Shown in pieces: positions 17,193 through 23,703 of a stretch of DNA of 37,440 nucleotides; the stretch's first letter is position 1, and each line of letters begins with the position of its first letter. Under the pieces are notes generated by a model. It worked only from the letters and a program-made list of their open reading frames with translations. It was not told where the DNA came from and ran no database searches. A program made the position numbers and the translations under genes. The stretch comes from Clostridia bacterium (GTDB lineage: Bacteria; Bacillota; Clostridia; Christensenellales; Aristaeellaceae). The stretch covers positions 1 through 37,440 of the forward strand of contig JAFQQT010000049.1 of assembly GCA_017410455.1 (NCBI GenBank), given 5' to 3'.

Positions 17193-18707
17193 TTAACCGA
17201 ACATGCCCAGACCGGCGGTGATCATGTTCACGACCGTCTGCGAGAAAATGCCCAGGGTGATGTTGATCAGTGCCAGCAGCACCAGCGCCGCATTGAAGCA
17301 GAAGCCGCGCTGCCCCTTCTCGACGGGGTAGGACGCGCCGTCAAGGGGCTTGCGGTAGAGCGTGATGACCGTGCGCAGGAAATACATGGTGTTGAACATG
17401 GTGGAGATGGCGAGGGTCACCAGCACGATGCTGGCCTTCACCGGGCTCAGGGCGATGCCGGCCAGGGCCAGGTTCAGCTTGCTGACAAAGCCGCCCAGGA
17501 AGGGGAAGCCCACCATGGACAGTGCGCCGATGGTGAAGGCCACGCCCGCGATGGGGCTGCGGTAGCCCGCGCCGCGCAGGTCGCGGAAGAGCTTCGAGTT
17601 GCCGCTGGCATCCGCCAGGCCGCCCGCCGCCAGGAACAGCATGCTCTTGCACACCGCGTGGCTGAAGAGGTGGAACATGGCGGCCATCATGCCGGCCTCG
17701 GTGCCCATGGCCATGCCCAGGTAGATGTAACCGATCTGCGCCACGGAAGAGAAGGCGATCATGCGGCGCACGTCGTTCTGGCGCAGCGCGGAGAGGGAGC
17801 CCATGATCATGCCTGCGATGGCGAAGACGAACAGCACGTCGTCAATGCCGGTGGCGGCGATCACATCCACGCCGATCACGCGGTACATGATCTTCACCAG
17901 CAGGAAGATGTAGCCCTTGCTGACCAGGCTGGAAAGCACCGCCTGAGAGGTGGGGGTGGAGTAGCCATAGGCGTCCGGCACCCAGGTGTGGAAGGGGAAC
18001 AGGGCGCTCTTGATGGCCAGACCGATGACGAAGAGCGCGATGACCACCGTCAGGGGCTGCGCGTATTCGCCCGTGGCGGCGATCTGCGCGACCTGCCCGC
18101 GGATGGACTCCATCAGCAGGTGGCCGGTCAGGTCGTAGAGGATCACGATGCCCAGCAGGAACAGACCCGAGCCGATCAGGTTCATGATCATGTAGCGCGT
18201 GGCGGCCACCAGTGTGCGGCCACGCTTGCGGATGGCAATCAGCGCGCAGGCGGCCAGGGTCATGATCTCCAGGAACACATAGGAGGTGAACAGGTCGTTG
18301 GTGTACACCTGCGCCATGAGCGCGGCGGTCAGCAACAACAGGATGACGTAGTAGAGATTCTGCTTGTTGCCATCGATGTGCTCATCGAGCTTCTTCATGC
18401 CGCCCATCAGGGACAGGAGCATGATGATGCTGAAGAACAGGGCCGTGAGGGCCTCCAGTGCACCGGCGCGGATCTCGTTGCCGATGGGCGCGTAGTAGTG
18501 GCCCATGGGGAACACATAGCTTTCAGCGCCCAGCAGGTACTGGGCGGAGATGACGCCCGACAGCACGGTGACGATCGTCAGTACCGCCATCGCCCACCAG
18601 CGGGCCAGGCGGGGCTTCATCACGCTGGTGAAGGCCGCAGAGGCCAGGGGCAGGATGATGCACGCAAAGGGGATGTTCTGCCAGAGGGCGTAGTGCAGCT
18701 CCATCAT
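17193..18707 (-). CDS. MrpD/MbhH/NuoN-like antiporter subunit
   Basis: A 504-residue membrane protein at the MbhH/MrpD position of the operon, directly after the MrpC gene, as in archaeal mbh clusters. Ion-path residues: Glu147 (FLEIMTLA), Lys233 (GLAIKSALFPFHTWVPDAY), Lys264 (LVSKGY), His350 and Lys354 (LFSHAVCKSMLF), Lys410 (GGFVSKLNLA). The TM7 loop VPDAYGYSTPTSQ is NuoN/MrpD-like. The start at 18707 (Met-Met) is chosen because AAGGAGGGC lies seven to eight bases upstream; the gene overlaps the mrpC stop by four bases. Confidence 0.9.
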   Translation of the reverse strand: MMELHYALWQNIPFACIILPLASAAFTSVMKPRLARWWAMAVLTIVTVLSGVISAQYLLGAESYVFPMGHYYAPIGNEIRAGALEALTALFFSIIMLLSLMGGMKKLDEHIDGNKQNLYYVILLLLTAALMAQVYTNDLFTSYVFLEIMTLAACALIAIRKRGRTLVAATRYMIMNLIGSGLFLLGIVILYDLTGHLLMESIRGQVAQIAATGEYAQPLTVVIALFVIGLAIKSALFPFHTWVPDAYGYSTPTSQAVLSSLVSKGYIFLLVKIMYRVIGVDVIAATGIDDVLFVFAIAGMIMGSLSALRQNDVRRMIAFSSVAQIGYIYLGMAMGTEAGMMAAMFHLFSHAVCKSMLFLAAGGLADASGNSKLFRDLRGAGYRSPIAGVAFTIGALSMVGFPFLGGFVSKLNLALAGIALSPVKASIVLVTLAISTMFNTMYFLRTVITLYRKPLDGASYPVEKGQRGFCFNAALVLLALINITLGIFSQTVVNMITAGLGMFG

Positions 18708-19075
18708 TCCTCGCCCTCCTTTCTGCAAAGGGCGGTGATCTCGTCGATATCCAGGGTGTGATAGCGGCGGTAGAGGCGGATGGTCAGCGACAGCATGACC
18801 GCCGTGACGGACACGGACACCACGATGCCCGTCAGCACCAGGCCTGCCGGGATGGGGTTGATGTAGGCTTCCACCGTCTGCACGCCGTCCACCACGATGG
18901 GGGCGGTGCGGCCTTCGATGTAGCCCTTGGCGGCCAGGAAGAGGAAGATGGCGTTATCCATGATGGAGAAGCCGATGATCTTCTTGATCATGTTCTTGTG
19001 CAGCAGCAGCGTGGTAAAGCCGATGCCGAAGAGCACCATGGCTGCCAGCTCCACATAGTTCTGCAGAAAATCCAT
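18704..19075 (-). CDS. MrpC/MbhG/NuoK-like antiporter subunit C
   Basis: A 123-residue protein with three membrane segments (about 8-25, 30-48, 77-100), the NuoK/MrpC layout. The segment GFTTLLLHKNMIKKIIGFSIMDNAI is the family signature; the conserved helix after it carries the small residues of MrpC. The charged tail RRYHTLDIDEITALC extends into the cytoplasm. It begins one base after the upstream gene's stop, with AAGGGGGAT inside that gene, and ends in a four-base overlap with the next. In Mrp and Mbh complexes this subunit packs between MrpB/MbhF and MrpD/MbhH. Confidence 0.9.
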   Translation of the reverse strand: MDFLQNYVELAAMVLFGIGFTTLLLHKNMIKKIIGFSIMDNAIFLFLAAKGYIEGRTAPIVVDGVQTVEAYINPIPAGLVLTGIVVSVSVTAVMLSLTIRLYRRYHTLDIDEITALCRKEGEE

Positions 19076-19076
19076 G

Positions 19077-20096
19077 TTACATATCCCCCTTTCGGAAGAG
19101 GGTGTAGAAGGCATACATCGTGCAGCAGACCACCAGGCCCACGGCGATGTTCAGGTAGGGGATGAGGCCGGCGGAGAAGAGCATGCCCGGGGTGCCGGGG
19201 CTGAAGATGCTGGGCAGATGGTTCGCGCCGGTGAAGAAGGAGTAAGCCTTGGAGCAGGCATAGAAGGCCAGCGCCATGAGGCTGACGATCTGGAAGGTCC
19301 TGAAGGTGAAGAAGCGCTCGGTCTTCCTGAAGCCGAAGGCGTTCAGGTACAGGATGAGGCCTGCGCCCATGATGGCGCCGCCGGAGAAGCCGCCGCCGGG
19401 GCTGATGTGGCCGTTCATGACCACATAGATGCCAAAGAGCAGGATCAGCGGCACCAGCAGGTTCGCCTGGTGCTGCAGGATCATGTCGTGCTTGGGCTCG
19501 TACAGGCGGTCGTCCGCCTCGGCTTCCAGCATCTCCGTGGTGGGCTTGCCGTCCCTGGAGGGGGCCAGGCGCAGCAGCACCAGCACCGTCACCGCTGCGA
19601 TGAACAGCACGTTGGATTCGCCCAGGGTGTCGAAGGCGCGATAATCCAGGATCATGCCGGCAACGATGTTGACCGCACCGGTCTCGGCCTGGCCCTGGGT
19701 GATGTAATGGGCGGAAACTTCGTTGTTGACGGGGTTATCGGGGTCGCCGTAGGGGGGCAGGTTGGCCGCGGTGTTCAGCAGCAGGGCGATGATGCCCACA
19801 CACATCACCACGGATGCGACGATGTAAACCCAGCGCATGAGCCGGCTGCCCTTGGTGGAGGCCCACTGGTGGAGGCTGCTGTACATGCGCTGCTCGCGCT
19901 CCAGGGCGGCGTGGCGGCGCTCCTCCAGCGCATGCTCCTGCGTGGCGTGGTGATGCTCGCTGTCCACGAGGTGGTCGCGGCTGTGGGCGTCCATCTCGTC
20001 CGTCATGGCGTCATCCAGCGCGGTGGAGCCGTTCTCCAGCCAGTGCATGAGCCGGCCGAACCAGCTCGTTTCATAATCAGGCCTGATTTTCGCCAT
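19077..20096 (-). CDS. Fused MbhE-MrpB (MbhE/F) subunit with a His/Glu-rich N-terminal extension
   Basis: A 339-residue protein joining two modules that are separate genes in archaeal mbh operons. The MbhE-like part (about 85-180) has the signature YITQGQAETGAVNIVAGMIL and DYRAFDTLGE; the MrpB-like part (about 205-335) has the hallmark GHISPGGGFSGGAIMGAG at 229-246. Before them are about 85 mostly charged residues, including SEHHHATQEHALEERRHAA at 46-64, not found in standard members. The start at 20096 follows AAGGAGGAGG inside the upstream gene, giving a 20-base overlap. The charged extension is predicted to be cytoplasmic and could bind metal or another subunit. Confidence 0.86.
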   Translation of the reverse strand: MAKIRPDYETSWFGRLMHWLENGSTALDDAMTDEMDAHSRDHLVDSEHHHATQEHALEERRHAALEREQRMYSSLHQWASTKGSRLMRWVYIVASVVMCVGIIALLLNTAANLPPYGDPDNPVNNEVSAHYITQGQAETGAVNIVAGMILDYRAFDTLGESNVLFIAAVTVLVLLRLAPSRDGKPTTEMLEAEADDRLYEPKHDMILQHQANLLVPLILLFGIYVVMNGHISPGGGFSGGAIMGAGLILYLNAFGFRKTERFFTFRTFQIVSLMALAFYACSKAYSFFTGANHLPSIFSPGTPGMLFSAGLIPYLNIAVGLVVCCTMYAFYTLFRKGDM

Positions 20097-20379
20097 CGCT
20101 GATTGCCTCCTCCTTCCTGGATTCCTTTTCGGACGCCTTCTGGATGTCAATGGCGTGGATCTTCTTGAGGGTCACGAAGAGCAGCAGGCTCGTGATGCCC
20201 GCGCCCACGGCGGCCTCAGTGATGCCCAGGTCGGGGCTTTCCAGCAGGATCCAGATGACCGCCATGGCCAGCGACTGGCTCATGAAGATGACAAGGGCGG
20301 TCAGCAGATCCTTTGTCAGGGACACGCTGATGGCGCAGATGATCACGAAGATCAGCAGGATGATGCCCAGGAATTCCAT
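20077..20379 (-). CDS. MbhD-like (DUF4040) antiporter subunit
   Basis: A 100-residue protein with three membrane segments and the MbhD/DUF4040 signature LAMAVIWILLESPDLGITEAAVG (residues about 38-60), whose acidic residues in ESPDLG and TEAAVG are conserved in MbhD and the carboxy-terminal part of MrpA. In Mrp and Mbh complexes this module carries part of the proposed sodium path. It starts at 20379 (MEFLGI) one base after the mrpG stop; a longer in-frame reading is discarded because the extra residues are very basic and have no ribosome binding site. A charged tail (KASEKESRKEE) follows the last membrane segment. Confidence 0.87.
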   Translation of the reverse strand: MEFLGIILLIFVIICAISVSLTKDLLTALVIFMSQSLAMAVIWILLESPDLGITEAAVGAGITSLLLFVTLKKIHAIDIQKASEKESRKEEAISDGENQA

Positions 20380-20380
20380 G

Positions 20381-20776
20381 TTACTGCGCCTCCTCTTGCG
20401 TGTCGTCAGCGGGGGTGGTGGTAGTTTCGGGGACCTTCTCCTGCTCGACGTAGTCCTGGTCGAGAACATCGGCGTCCCGGGACAGCTCGTCGTTGATGGT
20501 CACTTCCAGCCGGCCGATCAGGTGGCCAGCAACGGGGCTTGTCAACCACAGGAAGGCGATGACCACCAGCATCTTCAGCGATGCGACGGTAAAGCCGGTG
20601 GCGACGATCACGCCCAGGAGCATCAGCAGGATGCCCACCGTGTCCAGCAGGGCGGCGGCATGGACGCGGCTGAGGGCATAGCGGAACTTATACACGCCCA
20701 CCACGCCCGAGAGCAGGCAGAACAGGCCCGCCAGCGTCAGCGCGGCGGAAATGACGAAACGGATGATATCAAGCAT
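20381..20776 (-). CDS. MrpG/MbhC-like antiporter subunit G
   Basis: A 131-residue protein with three membrane segments at about 5-28, 38-62 and 66-86. The conserved MrpG stretch is GVVGVYKFRYALSRVHAAAL followed by DTVGILLMLLG; the Arg/His-containing loop RVHAAA.DT is the family hallmark. Beyond residue 90 it has an acidic, Thr-rich tail of about 40 residues (DELSRDADVLDQDYVEQEKV) longer than in many MrpG. The first eight bases overlap the mrpF end. It is a structural subunit, one of the E-F-G trio. Confidence 0.9.
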   Translation of the reverse strand: MLDIIRFVISAALTLAGLFCLLSGVVGVYKFRYALSRVHAAALLDTVGILLMLLGVIVATGFTVASLKMLVVIAFLWLTSPVAGHLIGRLEVTINDELSRDADVLDQDYVEQEKVPETTTTPADDTQEEAQ

Positions 20777-21080
20777 CTTGCTGCCCCTCCTCTCTCTGGC
20801 GGCGCTTCTCGCGGTAAATGCCCATGTACACCTTCGTCAGCAGCACCACGGCCAGGAAGGAGAGCATCGTGTAGATCATGGCGATATCCACCAGCCAGCC
20901 CTCGCCCATCATGAAGGAGAGGATGCAGATGGAGATGACGATGAGCGTGCCCATCATGTTCACGGCGATGACGCGGTCTGCGATGCGCGGCCCGCGGATG
21001 GCGCGGATCAGGCACGCCAGCAGCAGCACGCCGATGACGATCAGCGCGCCTGTGAAGAGAATGTTGTATGCCTCAGTCAT
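20769..21080 (-). CDS. MrpF/MbhB-like antiporter subunit F
   Basis: A 103-residue protein with three membrane segments at about 9-26, 40-58 and 62-83. The MrpF signature is IRAIRGPRIADRVIAVNMMGT at 25-45 (the conserved GP..ADR..A.N) followed by a segment with a buried acidic residue (VDIAMIYTMLSFLAVV). The ends are basic (YREKRRQREEGQQDA). It overlaps the mrpE end and the mrpG start, eight bases each. Together with E and G it forms the membrane bundle that packs against the MrpB and MrpC subunits. Confidence 0.92.
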   Translation of the reverse strand: MTEAYNILFTGALIVIGVLLLACLIRAIRGPRIADRVIAVNMMGTLIVISICILSFMMGEGWLVDIAMIYTMLSFLAVVLLTKVYMGIYREKRRQREEGQQDA

Positions 21081-21558
21081 GCCCGGCTGCCTCCTTTCCG
21101 GCGCCTTCCAGCTTCATCACGCGGTCCTCCATGTCGAAGCCGTCCCGGCCCATGTCGAAGGAGGCGTCCAGGCAGTGGATGAGGAACTCGTCCTCCTGCA
21201 CGTCGATGGTGATGGTGCCGGGCGTCATGGTGATGGAGTTGGCCAGCACCACCTTGCCCGCGTCGGTGCGCAGCTTCGTGCGGAAGCTGGTCACCTCCGG
21301 CTCGATCACCAGCGTCGGCGACCAGATCAGCTTCATCACCCCGAATGCGCTCTTGAACACCTCGCCCACCAGGTACACAAAGTACCCGGCAATGCGGGGG
21401 AGGCGGCAGGCGATCTGCCACTCCTTTTTCGGGGAATACCCCATGAATGCACACATGAATGCGTAGAGCGCCGCGCACACGATCAGGCCCACGATGGCGA
21501 TCTCCACCGTCCACCGACCGTTGAGCAGCACCCAGAAACCAAACAGCAGGAAATACAT
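21073..21558 (-). CDS. MrpE/MbhA-like antiporter subunit E (first gene of operon)
   Basis: A 161-residue subunit opening the operon. It has two or three membrane segments at the start (MYFLLFGFWVLLNGRWTVEIAIVGLIVCAAL), then the MrpE pattern of a longer helix-rich region (PRIAGYFVYLVGEVFKSAFGVMKLIW). A cytoplasmic domain follows with the family core LANSITMTPGTITID (about residues 105-119) and DEFLIHCLDA. The start at 21558 is preferred because GGGAGG lies eight bases upstream; the longer reading from 21594 has no such site. The gene order E-F-G-MbhD-MbhE/B-C-D equals archaeal mbhA-H. Confidence 0.92.
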   Translation of the reverse strand: MYFLLFGFWVLLNGRWTVEIAIVGLIVCAALYAFMCAFMGYSPKKEWQIACRLPRIAGYFVYLVGEVFKSAFGVMKLIWSPTLVIEPEVTSFRTKLRTDAGKVVLANSITMTPGTITIDVQEDEFLIHCLDASFDMGRDGFDMEDRVMKLEGAGKEAAGHD

Positions 21559-21611
21559 GTGAAATGCCTCCCGATTTTCTTCCTTGTCCGGCACGATACG
21601 CGCCGCATGGT

Positions 21612-21640
21612 ATTGTATACCTTCATATTAATTAAGTCAA
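21612..21640 (-). promoter_or_regulatory. Promoter of the antiporter operon
   Basis: On the minus strand TTGACT, 17 bases, TACAAT, about 54 bases before the mrpE start. It is flanked by a direct repeat, reported separately, that may be an operator. Confidence 0.78.
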
Positions 21641-21669
21641 GGGCTGCACGGAATTTCTTCATATGAATT
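21621..21669. repeat. Direct repeat CTTCATATKAATT in the divergent control region
   Basis: CTTCATATTAATT at 21621-21633 and CTTCATATGAATT at 21657-21669 match at 12 of 13 positions and lie 36 bases apart, centre to centre. The first lies within the spacer of the antiporter promoter, the second just upstream of its -35 box. The second contains the perfect palindrome TTCATATGAA. This is the layout of a repressor site. Confidence 0.5.
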
Positions 21670-21709
21670 TCATCTTTCCTGCAGTAAAAAAATCGTTACA
21701 ATTGCCCCA

Positions 21710-21738
21710 TTGCCTGCGGGGAGGAAACATGGTATAAT
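21710..21738 (+). promoter_or_regulatory. Promoter of the NlpC/P60-like gene
   Basis: TTGCCT, 17 bases, a perfect TATAAT. It is 36 bases before the ATG at 21774 and diverges from the antiporter promoter. Confidence 0.75.
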
Positions 21739-21773
21739 ACCAGCTGATGAACTCGTGAAAGGTGGAACCCCTG

Positions 21774-22670
21774 ATGATGAAGCGGCTGCTGGCCCTGGTG
21801 CTGGCTCTGCTGACGTTGTGCCTGCCCGCCCTGGCGGAGGTGCAGCGCAGCGATGTGCTGGATATAGCCTTCTCCATGCTGGAGGAGGGGAACCCGTTCC
21901 TGACGCGCTACAATGCGCTGACCGGCGCGGAGGTGGAGGCGGTGTTCGAGCTGGGCGCGCCCTACTTCTTCGGCGGCAAGCACGATTACGAAACCAATGG
22001 CATGCCCCACATGTACCTGCGCCTGCCGGACTACACCAAGCGCAAGTGCTGGGAAACCACGCATTTCTACCGCAAGGACGCCCAGTACCTCTACGGCTTT
22101 GACTGCTCCGGCTTCACCCAGTGGGTCTACAGCGAGCTGGGCTGGGAGGAGCATCCCCCGCTGGATCAGATGATCCTCAACTACGGCAAGTACCAGAAGA
22201 AGAATCACATCTTCTCCCACCGCAAGGGCAAGGAGATGCCCGCCTGGGATGAGCTGGCCAGCTACCTCGTGCCCGGCGACCTGCTGGTGGGCAAGCTCCA
22301 CGGCGCGCGCCATGTGATGATGTTCTGCGGCACCCTCCGGGACTTCGGCTACACGGCCGAGGAGGTGCCCGAGCTGGCCCCCTACCTGGATTACGCGCTG
22401 GTGATCCACTGCGGCCCCAACTTCGCCTACACCACCCGCATCCAGGAGTGGCTGGACGCCCAGACCGATCCCTATTACGACGGCGTGCTGACCACTGACG
22501 GCGGCGTGGCGGTGTCCATCATCGGCGTACCCTTTGAGGAAGCCACCTACCAGGAGCACATCAACGTGACGGATTTTGCCTGGTTCGAGCTGCCGGACGG
22601 CACGCCCCTGACCATCTGGGATCTGCCCTCGACGACGTCCTTCTGCTGGTTCCGCTGGAACTTTGACTGA
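21774..22670 (+). CDS. Secreted NlpC/P60-family cysteine hydrolase
   Basis: A 298-residue exported protein of the NlpC/P60 superfamily, which mostly cleaves peptidoglycan stem peptides. Residues 1-21 form a signal peptide (cut after ALA). The catalytic Cys is 111 in GFDCSGFTQWVYSELG; the His is 180 in LVPGDLLVGKLHGARHVMMFCG, where PGDL is the family motif, and His212 may be the third residue. About 85 residues precede the domain, with FFGGKHDYETNG where the family often has G.PY.WGG. The ATG at 21774 follows AAAGGTGG; a GTG at 21762 would overlap that site. It is followed by a terminator and stands alone. Confidence 0.86.
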   Translation: MMKRLLALVLALLTLCLPALAEVQRSDVLDIAFSMLEEGNPFLTRYNALTGAEVEAVFELGAPYFFGGKHDYETNGMPHMYLRLPDYTKRKCWETTHFYRKDAQYLYGFDCSGFTQWVYSELGWEEHPPLDQMILNYGKYQKKNHIFSHRKGKEMPAWDELASYLVPGDLLVGKLHGARHVMMFCGTLRDFGYTAEEVPELAPYLDYALVIHCGPNFAYTTRIQEWLDAQTDPYYDGVLTTDGGVAVSIIGVPFEEATYQEHINVTDFAWFELPDGTPLTIWDLPSTTSFCWFRWNFD

Positions 22671-22678
22671 TCGCCAAT

Positions 22679-22726
22679 GGCGGCGCTGGTCTGCGGCTGC
22701 AAGCTGCGGATGGGCGCCGCCTTTTT
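22679..22726 (+). terminator. Rho-independent terminator
   Basis: GGCGGCGC and GCGCCGCC form an 8-bp GC stem around an internal stem-rich loop, followed by TTTTT. It starts nine bases after the preceding stop. Confidence 0.8.
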
Positions 22727-22774
22727 CTGCCCTGCACGGATGACGACAGGTGCACCAAAAGTGCAATCCGCCTG

Positions 22775-22804
22775 TTGAAATCGGGGCACGATCTGTAGTA
22801 CAAT
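22775..22804 (+). promoter_or_regulatory. Promoter of nfnAB
   Basis: TTGAAA, 18 bases, TACAAT, about 30 bases before the nfnA ATG. Confidence 0.68.
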
Positions 22805-22835
22805 AGTGCGCATACCCGTTTGAGGAGGAACCCTT

Positions 22836-23702
22836 ATGTATCGCATTGCAAAGAAGCGCGTGCTCAACCCCGCGGTCACGCTGATGGAGATCGAAGCCCC
22901 GCTGGTAGCCCGTAAGGCGCTGCCCGGGCAGTTCATCATCTTCCGCATCGACGAGGAAGGCGAGCGCATCCCGCTGACCATCGCCGGCTATGACCGCGAG
23001 CGCGGCACGGTGACGATCATCTTCCAGAAGGTCGGCTACACCACCGAAAAGCTCGATACGCTCAGCGAGGGCGATTATCTGATGGACTTCGTCGGCCCCC
23101 TGGGCGAGCCGAGCCACACCGAGGGCGTGAAGCGCGCGGCGGTCATCGGCGGCGGCCTGGGCGTGGCGATAGCCTACCCGCAGGCCAAGGCCCTGCACGA
23201 GGCCGGCTGCCAGGTGGATCTGATCGTCGGCTTCCGCAATGAGGAGCTGATTATCCTGGAGGACGAGCTGACCGCCGCCTGCACGGAGCTGACCGTCATG
23301 ACCGACGACGGCTCCAACGGCAACAGGGGCTTCGTGACCCAGGCGCTGGCGGCGAAGCTGGCGGCAGGGGAGCAGTACGACGAGGTCATCGCCATCGGCC
23401 CGCTGCCGATGATGCGCGCGGTCTGCGATCTGACGAAGCCCTACGGCGTGAAGACCATCGTCAGCATGAACCCCATCATGATCGACGGCACGGGTATGTG
23501 CGGCGGCTGCCGCGTCACCGTGGGCGGGGAAACGAAGTTCGCCTGCGTGGACGGCCCCGACTTCGACGGCCACCTCATCGACTGGGATGAGGCCATTGCC
23601 CGCAGCCGCATGTTCCGCCCCGAAGAGGCCCGTGCGAAGGAAAAGCTGCATAAGTGCCGCCGGGACGCCATGATCGAAAACGCCGCGAAGGGAGGCGCCT
23701 GA
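22836..23702 (+). CDS. nfnA: NADH-dependent ferredoxin:NADP+ oxidoreductase subunit A (NfnA type)
   Basis: The 288-residue small subunit of the electron-bifurcating transhydrogenase NfnAB, which couples NADH, NADPH and reduced ferredoxin. It is of the PyrK/SudB ferredoxin-reductase fold: an FAD-binding barrel (about 1-95, with ERIPLTIAGYD), an NAD-binding domain (AAVIGGGLGVAIAYPQAKAL, 101-120) and a [2Fe-2S] site with Cys222, Cys225 and Cys237 (MCGGCRV and KFACVDGPDFDG). Asp217 may give the fourth ligand, as described for the Thermotoga enzyme. It starts after GAGGAGGA and precedes its partner by one base. A sulfide dehydrogenase or glutamate-synthase-like pair is possible, but NfnAB is the likeliest. 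Confidence 0.88.
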   Translation: MYRIAKKRVLNPAVTLMEIEAPLVARKALPGQFIIFRIDEEGERIPLTIAGYDRERGTVTIIFQKVGYTTEKLDTLSEGDYLMDFVGPLGEPSHTEGVKRAAVIGGGLGVAIAYPQAKALHEAGCQVDLIVGFRNEELIILEDELTAACTELTVMTDDGSNGNRGFVTQALAAKLAAGEQYDEVIAIGPLPMMRAVCDLTKPYGVKTIVSMNPIMIDGTGMCGGCRVTVGGETKFACVDGPDFDGHLIDWDEAIARSRMFRPEEARAKEKLHKCRRDAMIENAAKGGA

Positions 23703-23703
23703 T

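Noticed and set aside
13927-17196. Very long plus-strand open reading frame (over 1000 codons) opposite the antiporter genes, and a similar one at 12189-14348.
   Set aside because: Product is Gly/Gln/His/Ala-rich low-complexity sequence without domains, no fitting ribosome binding site, and it lies wholly antisense to clearly conserved membrane genes in GC-rich DNA, where such shadows are expected.
12087-21558. Complete complex I or membrane-bound hydrogenase.
   Set aside because: No NuoB/C/D/I or hydrogenase large/small subunit genes are present; E, F, G and C subunits are Mrp/Mbh type.
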